A stretch of 64,000 bases of DNA, taken from Eucommia ulmoides (taxonomy: Eukaryota; Streptophyta; Magnoliopsida; Garryales; Eucommiaceae). The position numbers and the translations under genes were made by a program. This document shows, one piece after another, positions 36,546 through 47,382 of this stretch. The DNA lies in the NCBI GenBank assembly GCA_016647705.1, contig CM028332.1, positions 29,579,300-29,643,299 on the forward strand, read 5' to 3'. The notes beneath the pieces are model-generated. The model made no database searches, was not told the DNA's origin, and was given only the letters and a program-made list of their open reading frames with translations. How positions within the stretch are numbered: position 1 is the stretch's first letter; each line of letters begins with the position of its first letter.

Positions 36546-37200
36546 TAATGGACTTGTAACATTGCAAAACCACCCTGCTCACAATTTTTCTCTCTTAGTT
36601 ACAAATCTTTTCGATAAAAGTTACAAGTTTCCAAACCAACTTGTAACTTTTATGGAACGGACTTGTAACTGCAAAACCATTTTGTTCACTATTTCTCTCT
36701 CCTAATTACGAGATTCTTCCATAAATGTTACAATTTACAAGACAAACTTGTAACGTTTATGGAATGAACTTGTAACTTTGCAAAACCACATTGCTCACCA
36801 TTTTTCTCTCTTACTTACGAGCTTTTTCCATTAAAGTTACAAGTTTCGAGAAACACTTGTAACTTCTATGGAAGGAACCTGTAACTCCAAAACCATCTTG
36901 CTCACCATTTCTCTTTTCTAGTTACGAGTTTCTTCTATAAAAGTTACAAGTTACAAGAGAAACTTGTAACCTTTATGGAAAAGACTTGTAACTTTATGGA
37001 ACGGACTTGTAAAAGTTGCAGGTTTCTAGACAAACATGGAACTTTAATCGAAGCAACTTGTAATTTCGTAATACCACATTGTTTACCATTTCTATCTCCT
37101 AGTTGCAAGTTGGTTCCATAAAAGTTGTATGTTCTTAGACAAAGGAGGAACGTTTATGGAATAAACTTATGACGTGAAAAAATAAGTTGTAAAGTAACAT
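36546..37200 (+). repeat. 110-bp hairpin satellite, left array (second part)
   Basis: Continuation of the array interrupted at 28093, with the same AAAGTTACAAGTTTC...ACTTGTAACTTTTATGGAACGGACTTGTAAC units and CTTGCTCACCATTTCTC spacers. The total left array without the insertion is about 1.1 kb. The final units after 37080 are strongly diverged. Confidence 0.85.
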
Positions 37201-37261
37201 GTAAATTATCCTCGAAACATGTAGCGTGTAATAATCCAATGGCTAAAAAGGAAATGGCCGA

Positions 37262-39598
37262 CAAAATAAAGGGAAAGATGATAAAAACTGGTGAATGCGA
37301 GTATGGTGGAAATTAATCTTCTCAATTTGCATTGGGCAAAAAATACATTGGTGGTATCAACACCCACTCATTTAATACGTCATCAGAAAGCCTACCGGAC
37401 CTACATGATCATGATGAAGTACTTCCACAAACACAATATAAGGATTTCAATGATGGACTGCACACCCTGTTACAAATAAATATAGCATCGAAAACGTTTG
37501 CAATAATGGAGGATCGAGAAACGTTCTACAATATGTACGCCAAATCAAGGCTTTAACATGTTTTGGATGCGGTGCACATCTACCCATCCGATACAATGCA
37601 AGTACAAGTAATTATGTCATTGTAACATTCGAGATAGAACATAATCATGACTTTGCTAACCCAAGAGTTGTTCAATTCTTATGTTCTCACCGCCAAATCA
37701 ACGAAGATGACGAAGCACAAATGCAATCCTTGCACAACATCAAGTTTAGAAGCAGAAATAGCATGGATTTGATTGTACAACAAATCGATTCGTATGACAG
37801 AGTGGGTTTCACCAAGAAACACTTGGACAACAACTTTAGTCAAGTACAATGGTGATCTGTAATATATGGTGACGTTGAGTCTGCGTTGGCTTATCTTTGT
37901 GCAAAACAGGACAGTGATATGTCATTCTACTACTGCTACGCCGTTGACCACGAAAGCTGGTTGAGTCGACTATTCTGGAGTGATTCGATTAGTCGATCGG
38001 ATTATGGATACTTAGGGGATGTTATTGCTTTCGACACTACATAAAAAACCAATGCATACGCGAAACCCTTTGACATATTAGCAGGGTTTAATCATCATTA
38101 GCAGACAATAATTTTTGCATGTGCATTATTGGTGGATGAGACGGTTGAACATACATATTGGTTTTGGAGACGTTGTTGATAGCTATGAATAAAAAATACC
38201 CTAGAGCGGTAGTGACTGATGGTGATAAAGCGATGACAAAGGTAGTAGAAGTTATCCTACCAAGCTCACGTCCCCAACTGTGCAACTAGCATTTATAGCG
38301 TAATGCGATATCAAACGTCCGGCCGACTAACTTCCTCCAAAACTTCAAGCGGTGCATGGAACTGAACGGAAGCCATGAGCAATTTGAGCAGGAGTGGTTG
38401 GTGTTGATTGAGAAATATGATCTACAGTCAAACAAATGGGTGCATGAGAAGCATACCTCTAAAGTATTCACAATTGTGATTATATGAGTTTGTTCACAAT
38501 TACGATTGTGCACTGGCCAGGATTCGTAATAACAAGTCAAAGATGGATCATAAAATAATGAATACAGCACCTGTTCTCTTCACTCTCTTATTGCCGCTTG
38601 AGAAGCATGCCTTTAAAGTCTTTACGCGTACTATATTCAACATGGTCTGCAAGCAGATTTAGAATAAGAGCAAGTGTTTTGTAGTGCAAAGAATAGAACG
38701 CGATGACTCAACAAGTTAATATTTGGGCAAGTATTCGAGGCTAGAGAAGACGTGGAAGGTCGTATCGTTCCGGGCCGAAAAACGCTTTATATGTACGTGC
38801 TTGAAAGTGGAGTTATTTAGGATACCGTGCTCCTACATAATTGTCATCCTGAATGTCGAACATATAAAGAAAATCCCTGAAATAGATTACTTACAGCGAT
38901 GGACAAGGGGGGGAAAATCGAATTGTCTTCTAGAGACGAACACTATTCCGATGAAAATTTCGCAAAAGACAAGACATGGTTTTCTAGGTGGCTTATACTC
39001 CAATTTGTGTTACTATGCATCGTAGAGTTGTGAAGCAACTGAGGTTGCTCGTTCAGGGATTTTGTTCTTAACTAAAGAAGCTAAATCGGCATGGGATAAA
39101 CAACAATACCAATACACTTGTTCAGAAGGTTCAAGCACCCACTTTGGTGTACAAGATCCAGATATGTGGTGATGAAAGGTGCTCCATGCATTGGAAATAA
39201 TTGGACAACAAAATCAAAAGCACACCATTGCCGATATTGTCAGTAAATTTCTTAACTTCTCTATTCATGTGTACGTACATTTCTTTATTATTCGGACATT
39301 AAGTCAATAACGGATATTTAACTTTTCTTGGATGGAAGGTCACACGAGGCCAAAATATCCAAAGCTTCACCTAGGAAATCAAAGAGCGAAAGAGTTGAAT
39401 ATAGATCTTAACATCACTCCTCAAACAAGGAATGGTGATTCAGTTGACGTGGTAAGTCAGGGACATACCAATGATGGTTTAGAGATTTCCCCGGACCTAT
39501 ATGGGGTGGGTGCGATGACAGATCATGTTGATAATGACTTCGATTTGCTGCATGAGTTTATCAATTTCGACGATCCTGCAATTGATTACTATCAATAG
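37262..39598 (+). pseudogene. FAR1/MULE-type transposase pseudogene
   Basis: FAR1-type proteins derive from Mutator transposases and combine a WRKY-like FAR1 DNA-binding domain, a DDE transposase core and a SWIM zinc finger. All three are visible. FAR1 part: DRETFYNMYAKSRL (to 37556), then IRYNASTSNYVIVTFEIEHN (37590-37645). Core: ALAYLCAKQDSD, FWSDSISRSDYGYLGDVIAF with DTT, then NHH.QTIIFACALLVDETVE (37880-38160), and AVVTDGDKAM (38205-38235). SWIM: FICTCLKVELFRIPCSYIIV (about 38775-38840), with Tyr replacing the final His. The C-terminus ends DPAIDYYQ. In-frame stops at 37854, 38042 and 38099 and several frameshifts make it non-functional. Confidence 0.88.
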
Positions 39599-40540
39599 AT
39601 TTTAAGGGAGAATATGACATTTTGCACTCGACACTCTCATAATGTTTAAAAATTATAAGTTAAATTTCTTGTCATGCTTGGTGCCACCAGACCTTAAGTC
39701 ACTCTAATTCATACGGGTGGTATTGCAGTGTACCTATAACGCTCATTGCCGATAGCACGAGAGCACCTACAGCTCTCTACCATTAGGACACTTTGCAAAC
39801 AGAGATTGAAACTAAAATACTTAAACTCACATCCGATACATAGTGGGAGGCAAAGGAAGATAAAGACACTAACCGTAATAAGTTACAAGTCACATAGAGA
39901 ACAAAATTCAATTTTGTTCCCCCAAAATAAGATAATTATCAATCCATGATTCAAATTGTCTATTCCCCAGAAAAATAAGATCAACCAACATCAAAATTCA
40001 TAATAAGCAAACATGCACTAATTTTATCAACCCATTTTGAAACACTTGATGACATAAACAAATCACTATACAATTCCAGTAGATCCACAAGTTTGTTCCA
40101 GCAGGAAGAGAGGCTACTGAACAACTAGCATCAGGTAAACGAAAGAGACAACGATGTTCCAAAACGCCCTCTATGCATTCTGTAATCACGAATAACAAAC
40201 CTATAATTTAAAAAAAAAAATTAGAAGATTCATCAATGAATCAACACAAGAAATGAGCAGCACCACCTAGAACCAAACCAACAGGTGATCTCAAAAAATT
40301 TACAATCAATGTAAAGAATAGTAAGTTAAAACAATGTTATCATCCCCATAAGCAATATGACGAGACCGGGCATCATAAACATGAATCATGAGATTGTACG
40401 CAAATCGCACAACACAAAATGTAAGGGATGACAATCGAAAGAAGAACAGTAACATCAATTTATCCGTAAATATATAATTATATATCAAATTAAAAAAAAA
40501 AAAATTATTGATAGGAAAAAAAAAATCAATTAAATTAAAA
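39599..40540. other. unidentified sequence between transposase and duplicated segment
   Basis: Short minus-strand open frames at 39998-40198 (contains HRCLFRLPDASCSVASLPAG) and 40306-40488 (contains VRFAYNLMIHVYDARSRHIA) look more protein-like than their surroundings and could be exon remnants of a captured gene. I do not recognise them. The rest is AT-rich, with A runs at 40208 and 40490. Confidence 0.35.
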
Positions 40541-40547
40541 CAGGAAA

Positions 40548-41655
40548 AAGATCAATTGTTATTTTTCCCTATATATAGTCATATTTGGATCTGTTTTTAG
40601 TTAGTGAATATATAGACGAACTTTTTTATTCCGTTATAGTAATTGGGTTCCTTGTTTCTTTTCTTATATAATACAAGGTTAGGTTTTCCCGTAATCGTAG
40701 TTGTGCCATTGCGCGGGTGCGTTTTGGTACTCTATTCCGTTGTATTTGGTTGTATAACGTTACGGGAAACGTAGCTATTTTATAGATTGTCGATGTATTT
40801 CCGTTACGGGGCAGGATATTCATGGGCTGACTAGTTGTCGGTGCAACTTGGCCATCACTCGATTATAATTTTTGCGGTGAAAATTTGACCGTATGACAAC
40901 TGACAAATAGTGAAGAACTTACATGGACTTTAGATTAACAATTAACAAATTATTTATTAAGCTTAATTTGCAAGGAAAAAAACATGGGAAAAGATACAAC
41001 TATATAGTGAATCACCAACTTAGGGGGAATTTATGCGTCCACGTCACACATACTTCACCTTCAAAAGAAGCACTACATTTTCTACGAAAACATAACGTAC
41101 AATAGCTACATATGTTAGCCCCTAACAATACTAGAGGACCAAACAGTACCGGCTTGGTGCATTTTACTACTGGGCATGGTGTAGGAGGCATACATAGGGT
41201 CGTTGGGAAAAAAAAAAGCACTAACTTTGTGCACTTCAGTGGGCAGCGGCGGCGTTGTGGCACAGATGTCGGTTGTCTGCCTAGGTAGTTGGGGTTGTCA
41301 ACTGTTGTTTTGTCCTATAAATAGTCATGTTTAGGGTCTGTTTTAGACAAGTGAATGAATAGCCACGAAAATCAAATTGTTTTTGTAATTGGTTCCTTGT
41401 AACCTAAGTTATATAATACAAGGTTGGGTTTTCCCGTAAATGTTACTGTGTCGTTGCGTGGATGTATTTCTCATATTGTGTTTTGGTGCATACTCGTTAT
41501 ATTACATTGCAGGAACATGTGTGTTTTACGTATGGGTCAATATATTTTCGTTGCGTGACAAAACATTCACGGGGCTGCTAGTTGTTAGCGCAACTAGGGC
41601 ATCACTCGGTTTATAATTTTTGCGGTAAAAATGTAACCCTGTGACAACATGTATG
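40548..41655. repeat. dispersed direct repeat, two copies of about 340 bp
   Basis: 40548-40890 and 41305-41655 share, in order: CCTATAWATAGTCAT, a run like TTGGGTTCCTTG, TATATAATACAAGGTT, GGTTTTCCCGTAA, TATTTTCGTT-like, TTCAYGGGCTG, CTAGTTGT, GCAACT, GCATCACTCG and ATAATTTTTGCGGT. They are separated by about 415 bp. A TATA box-like CCTATAAATAG and the LTR-sized length make a small LTR pair (TRIM-like) possible, but no primer site or terminal TG/CA pair was found. Confidence 0.7.
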
Positions 41656-41869
41656 TTGGAGAAGACGAACATAAATAAATCCCAAAAAATAAATCACTAC
41701 ATAACACTTAATGAGAAAATAAGAAAACATAACACAACATTAAACAGTTATAGAAGTGTGAGTCGTTACCATTAATCCTCCGTCGCACTGTTAGACGTAC
41801 AACATTCAACATCTAGCGTTGAAGCGATAAGATTTTAAATGTCTACTATTTTTCGATAGATGTGAGTAA

Positions 41870-43366
41870 TATTGTCTGAAAGTCATTCTAGCATTCGTGC
41901 ATACCCATCCTCGATCATTATTTCCAATCTCCCCACCCAATATGCTAAATCACCATTCCCACGTTGTTTCCAACAGGTTTCAGTTTCAGGTCGTGCGAGA
42001 CAGGGTATGGAACGTACCTCATCCGCCCCTTCCGGATCAAGCCATGTCCTATCATCAACTTTCTCCACGTCCATGTATTCAATTTTCATCTTCTGCAACA
42101 TCCCTTTATCAATGAAACTCTTAGGGGAACAACATTTCTCTCCCTCTAGACACAAACCAAAATATTTGAATATTTTTGTCAATAATCTTGGGAACGGTAG
42201 GATGAATGTATTCCATTCATTGCTAACAACTTTGGCCATTTGTTTCAAGATTAAGTAAGTGACTAAGAACCTAGTACAACATATAAAATCATACAACACC
42301 ATACAGTCGGTGTACTTCACAATATCGTGGTGTCCCCCCAAGGAATTAAATTATCTTTTACGTATTGTTGAAGGAGGCATTTGTGAGGTCTAAGCTTATT
42401 AGAAATTAGACGTCCACCTTCAAATGAACTTGTTGTTAATGCCCTATACATGTCTTTGGTGTCATGGTGTAGTGCACCATGCAAATCTAATACAGAGTCA
42501 AAATAGTACTTCCTGGGTTCGTTGGGGATCTCCAAGATTTCACTCAAAATGGAATAATTCAAACGAATTACCTTCCCTGGAACAAACGATCTTATGCAAA
42601 TATATTTTGGATTTACATGTTCAATCACTTTCATATTGCTATAAAATACATGAACAGACATGTCGTAAATGACAGATGGGAATTTACTTAAAGTCCTAAT
42701 GCCTTGGCCTCCCAAATACTTAAACAATAGACTTTTAAAAGGACCCTATTCAAATTTTAGGTCCCTTTCATTTTTCAAGGTTCGCAAAGCAAAGATACGA
42801 ACATATCGTTGCCTAGCAACTTCATTTTCAAAGAACTTACCACGCCCCTTGGTAGCGACCATATTGTTCAACCCTCTTCCACGTTAATTGTTTTCTAGGG
42901 CAGACGATTGAACCTCACCCTCCTTATCGCACAGAGTCGTGGTACCATCCACCACGTCGGGTTTATTCTGGCGGAACTTTCCATTCCCTTTGTCAACGAC
43001 CTTCTTCTTCAGCATTCTTCGAAGGGAGTTGTCTCCTAGGGTATACGATTCAACCTCACCCTCCTTACCACACGTAGTCGTTGCACCATCGACCAGGTTG
43101 GCTTCATTTTGGGACAACATACCATCCCCTTTCACTGTGACCCTTTTCTTTCACTTTTCTCGACGAAAGTTGTCTCCTAGGGCAGAGGATTGAACCTCAA
43201 AATTTTTACCGCACCTATCATTCCCACCATCCACCAAGCTAGCTTCCCCACCAGCCTTCGTTCGAATATGCGTCGTCGTTTGTGAAGCATTCCCATTTGC
43301 AGATCCATCGATGAAAGAGTCTACCTTGTGTTTCTTCACTGATCTAGCACGTATAGTAGGATCCAT
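41870..43366 (-). pseudogene. putative plant transposon protein (PF20167-like), copy B, with N-terminal repeats
   Basis: From the ATG ending at 43366 one frame runs to 42317 with stops at 43151, 42884 and about 42770, then a one-base shift at a six-C run (42334-42339, plus strand) leads to a second frame ending 41883. N-terminal part: three copies of an Asp/Val/Asp-Gly motif (SLVDGGNDRCGKNFEVQSSA, NLVDGATTTCGKEGEVE, DVVDGTTTLCDKEGEVQSSA), about 43 residues apart. Core: KYLGGQGIRTLSKFPSVIY, FVPGKVIRLNYSILSEILEI with PNEP, then NTFILPFPRLLTKIFKYFGL with CLEGE. This matches the PF20167 layout. The gene is divergent from the transposase and inside the inverted arrays. Confidence 0.65.
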
Positions 43367-43369
43367 CGA

Positions 43370-44110
43370 CTTAGGTTTAGAAATTTTGATTTGAAATGAG
43401 ATGAATGATGAATCAAACCATAGGTTGAGGTTGAGATGATAAAGTAAATGGTCCTCTTGCTGTGGGTTTAGAGCTAATCAGCTTCTTGAAGAAGCTTGAA
43501 CGTCTAAAAAGTTGGCGGTAACATCTAAAAAGTTAGCGGTAATTGAATCACATTAACCACCCATCACCTTTAATATATGTCACATTAATATATTTTTATT
43601 TTATCTACATAAAATAACATTAAAATTTTTGTTATTTCAATTTAAACCTAGTGTTTCTAATAAGGCTTGATTTACCCAATTATCCCAATTCATAATGTAA
43701 TTGATCTTGTTAATTGACACGTTACGTCATTGAATTGTAAAATTATCATAGGACACGTCCTACAATCTAAGAATTTAATTTCTAAATTGTTTTTCAATAA
43801 CATTATAATTACTACGATTGTAGGGGTTTAGATTTAAGAATATTCAACTTCTATTATAATGGGTTTAAGTACTTACATTAAGCACCTATATCCTTTAGCA
43901 TAGGTGACATTAATATCTCATAATTTTATTTTTCGTAAATTAACACCAATAATTTTACGAATTACCCGTTATTATCTCTAATAATTCATGATTTAAGAAA
44001 ATATCTCAATTTATATTGTAACGGATCACGTTAATTGACAAGTTAAGTAATTCGATTGGATAATTATCAAAGGACACATCCAACAATATGAAATATTAAT
44101 TTATAAATTA
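43370..44110. other. AT-rich DNA upstream of the PF20167-like gene
   Basis: No open frame. It contains loosely repeated ACATTAATATWT and ATTGTAACGGATCACGTTAATTG-like pieces (43680-43720 and 44010-44050), an old tandem duplication of about 330 bp. Confidence 0.45.
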
Positions 44111-45545
44111 CATCTCCATCATTCAATTACACCATAATCAGTACAAATAATCAGTTCTTGTTAGACAAATGAAGAAATGACCGTAAACGCTTCAATCGTC
44201 CAACTAAACAGTTCAATTTAAAAATTACATATTAAATTTTGGTATCGAAATGTAATAAATTTAATAAAAATTGCATAACTTATATTTTTACAAGTTAGCC
44301 CCTAATATTTCTGCAATCGAGAATATTACATCAATTTTTATTCTAATAGTTCAATCGTCCAACTAAATGTGTCAATTTACAAATTAAATATTAAATTTTG
44401 GTATCGAAATGTAATAAATTTAATAACATTTCAATAGATTAACCGCTCATGTTTATATTGATTCAATTTGTATTCTACTTGCTTATTTAGTTGTACAATC
44501 ATTCAATTACACCATAATTAGTATAAATATAATCTTTTATGTTGAAATTAGGACTTGGGTTTAGGACTCAAGGGTTTCTAATTCAACGTCTTAGGGTTTG
44601 GGGTTCAAGGTTTAGGGTTTAAACATATTTCCCAATTGAAAAAGTGAATATAATGAGAAATAATTATTCAATTTATGTTAAACTGCTTAATTAATCGTCC
44701 AATTGAATTGTTCAATCTCTAATTACATATTGACTTTTGATATAGTGAAATTATCTCAACTTATAACGACAACATAGCTTTATTTTTTAAAAATTGTCCC
44801 CCAGTACTGTTATAATAGAAAATATTTATTCGATTTATGTTCTGCTTATTTAATCATACTATTCAACAATTTGATATGAAATTAATTGTTAAATATTGAT
44901 ATAAAAAGATAATAAATTTAATAACAATTGCATAACTTATACTTTTTTTACAAATTACTCCTAATATTTCTGCAATTGAGAATATTACATCAATTTTTAT
45001 TCTAATAGTTCAATCGTCCAACTAAACGCTTCAATTTACAAATTAAATATTAAATTTTGGTAGAACATAATAATGTTCTACTACTTATTTTAGTTATACA
45101 ATCGAATATTTAAATTTAAAATTAGTTATTGAATTTGAATACAAAAATATAATTAGTTTAATAAAATTAAATTAATCAAATTTACATAACTTAATTTTTT
45201 TTACAAATTAGCCCCTAGTATTTTTGTAATAGAGAATATTTATTCAATCTATGATCCACTACTTATTTAATCGTTCAATTAAACACTTCAATTTACCAAT
45301 TACACATTGAATTTGATATCAACAACACACTAAATTTAATAAGAATTCAATGAAATAATTATTTTGAAATTAGCCCCTAATATATTTATAACAATTTAAC
45401 TTATTCAATGAGTTATACTTATTTTAATCATACATTTTATTACTTCAATTTACAACTCCAATTTTTATATTAGGAACATAATAGACCAATTTAATAATAA
45501 TATAATCACTTAATTTTTCACAAATTAGCTACTAATATTTCTCAA
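44110..45545. repeat. AT-rich tandem repeat, about 170-190 bp unit
   Basis: Units share TTCAATCGTCCAACTAAA, CAATTTACAAATTA, AAATTTTGGTATCGAAATG, AATAAATTTAATAA and a run resembling TTAGCCCCTAATATTTCTGC. About seven diverged copies are recognisable. A patch with TTAGGGTTTGGGG and GGTTTAGGGTTTAAAC (44595-44622) resembles telomere-like sequence. No coding capacity. Confidence 0.7.
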
Positions 45546-45559
45546 TATGTGATAATTAA

Positions 45560-46695
45560 CATGCAAGTTCACAATTCAAAAATTTGTTCAATAAAAGTTA
45601 CAAGTTTGTCTAGGAACTTGTAATGTTTTTTGGAAGGGACCCGTAACTAAAAGAGAGAAATGGTGAGTAAGGTGATTTTGCAAAGTTACAAATCCGTTCC
45701 ATAAAGGTTACACATTTATCTAAGAACTTGTAACTTTTGCGGAAGAAACTCATAATTAGGAGAAATAAATAGTGAGCAAGGTGGTTTTGCAATGTTACAA
45801 GTCCATTCTATAAAAGTTACAAGTTTGCCTAGAAACTTGTAACGTTTATTGAAGCAACTCGTAATTAGGAGAGAGAAATGGTGAGCAATGTGGTATTACA
45901 ATATTACAAGTCTGTTCCATGAAAGTTACAAGTTTGTCTAGGAATTTGTAACTTTTATGGAAGTAACTCGTAACTAGGAGAGATAAATGGTGAGTTAGGT
46001 AGTTTTGCAAAATTACAAGTTTCGTCCATAAAAGTTACAGGTTTGTTTAAAAACTTGTAACTTTTTTAGGAAGGGACTCGTAACTAGGAGAGAAATGGTG
46101 AACTCAGTGGTTTTGCAAATTTACAAGTCAGTTCCATAAAAGTTATATTTTTTGTACGAACTTGTAACTTTTATGGTAAGAACTCGTAACTAGGAGAGAT
46201 AAATGGTGAGTAATGTGGTTTGCAAAGTTACAAGTCCATTCTGTAAAAGTTATAAGTTTGTCTAGTTACTTGTAACTTTTATAGAAAAGACTCGTAATAA
46301 GAATAGAAAAATGGTGAGCAATGTGGTTTTACAAAGTTACAAGTCCGTTCTATAAAAGTTTCAAGTTAACTATTATTGAAGCAACTCGTAATTAAGAAAG
46401 AAAAATTGTGAGTAAGGTGGTTTTGCAACATTACAAGTCTTTTCCATAACAGAAGAAGTTTGTCTATGAACTTGTAACTTTTATGGAAGCAACTCGTAAT
46501 CAAGAGAGAGAAATGGTGAGTCAGGTGATTGTGTAAAATTATAAATTTCATCTATAAAGTTACAAGTTTATTTAAGAACTTGTAACTTTTTTTGAAGAAA
46601 CTTATAATTAGGTGATTCTGCAAGTTACAAGTTCATTCCATTAATGTTACAAGTATTTAGACAGACTTGTAACTTTTGAGGCAAAACTCGTAACT
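45560..46695 (-). repeat. 110-bp hairpin satellite, right array (inverted)
   Basis: About ten units, repeat starts near 45600, 45710, 45820 and 45929 (spacing 108-110 bp), in reverse orientation to the left array. A typical unit reads CATAAAAGTTACAAGTTTGT, CTAGGAACTTGTAACTTTTATGG, AACTCGTAACTAGGAGAGA, AATGGTGAGCAANGTGGTTTTGCA. At 45918-45960 the arms CCATGAAAGTTACAA and TTGTAACTTTTATGG pair almost perfectly. Its total length equals that of the left array. Confidence 0.88.
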
Positions 46696-46774
46696 TACTT
46701 ACTATCGGTTAGTGACCTGGTAGGACAAAATTATCTTGTTTTTCGTGAAATATGACATGAAAATGACCCCAATG

Positions 46775-47379
46775 GTTCAAATGGTGCCACCTAGCTCATC
46801 CTACGGTTCAGATCAGATTTTTGGTTTCACTGTATTGCATACAGCTAAACCGCTAGCTGTATGCTAGCAAAAGCCTAATTGTTTTGGTCTTATTTGCTCC
46901 TCTTTGATGAGTTCCCTAGATTAACACGTCAATAAATAAAATAATTAATTATGTAAAGATGGTGATTGGATGAATTTGGTTGACTGCCTCAAGGGATTCG
47001 GTCTTGTTATATTTGTCTCATTTGGCTAGTGTTACTAATATACCGTGTAATTAGACTTCGGAGAAAAATACATGACACGCTAAATACATTAATTAATAAG
47101 TGTAATACATCAAACACTCTCTATCTTGTTATAAAATTCCACTGACATGATATCTAATATGAAAATGACTTGGCAAACCTTTTATAATATTTGGTCAAAG
47201 TCAATAATACCTTCTTTATATAAAAATAGGAATAAATTGTTGCCCATTAACTTTCAACTCATGCTTTATATTTATAAATAGAACCCCGATAAGCTACTAT
47301 TAAAGACTATATTGCCCTTTAAGGATTAATATGAGATCATAAAAACACAAAGGTATAAAATAATATATAACCTAAACAT
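46775..47379. other. intergenic DNA with a perfect 11-bp hairpin
   Basis: GCATACAGCTA (46837-46847) and TAGCTGTATGC (46854-46864) form an inverted repeat around a 6-base loop, 67 bp outside the candidate right end of the MULE. The rest is AT-rich, with no gene. Confidence 0.6.
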
Positions 47380-47382
47380 TTA

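Larger units (their letters stand above)
26561..46770. mobile_element. putative Mutator-like element (MULE) with nested retrotransposon
   Basis: Between two inverted arrays of the same 110-bp repeat lie a FAR1-type transposase pseudogene (plus) and a PF20167-like gene (minus), the layout of a transposon with passenger. Candidate ends are GGGGTTATTTTTAT at 26561 and its near-complement ATGAAAATGACCCC ending at 46770 (12 of 14 match). The expected 9-bp duplication is not visible (TCTCTGCAT against AATGGTTCA), and the left arm is about 1 kb longer outside the array than the right. The outer borders are therefore tentative; the inverted arrays are firm. Without the 8.45-kb retrotransposon it would span about 11.8 kb. 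Confidence 0.5.

Noticed and set aside
45560..46695. CRISPR-like array (regular 110-bp repeats)
   Set aside because: Plant nuclear context, whole unit repeats with gradual divergence, no unique spacers and no cas genes.
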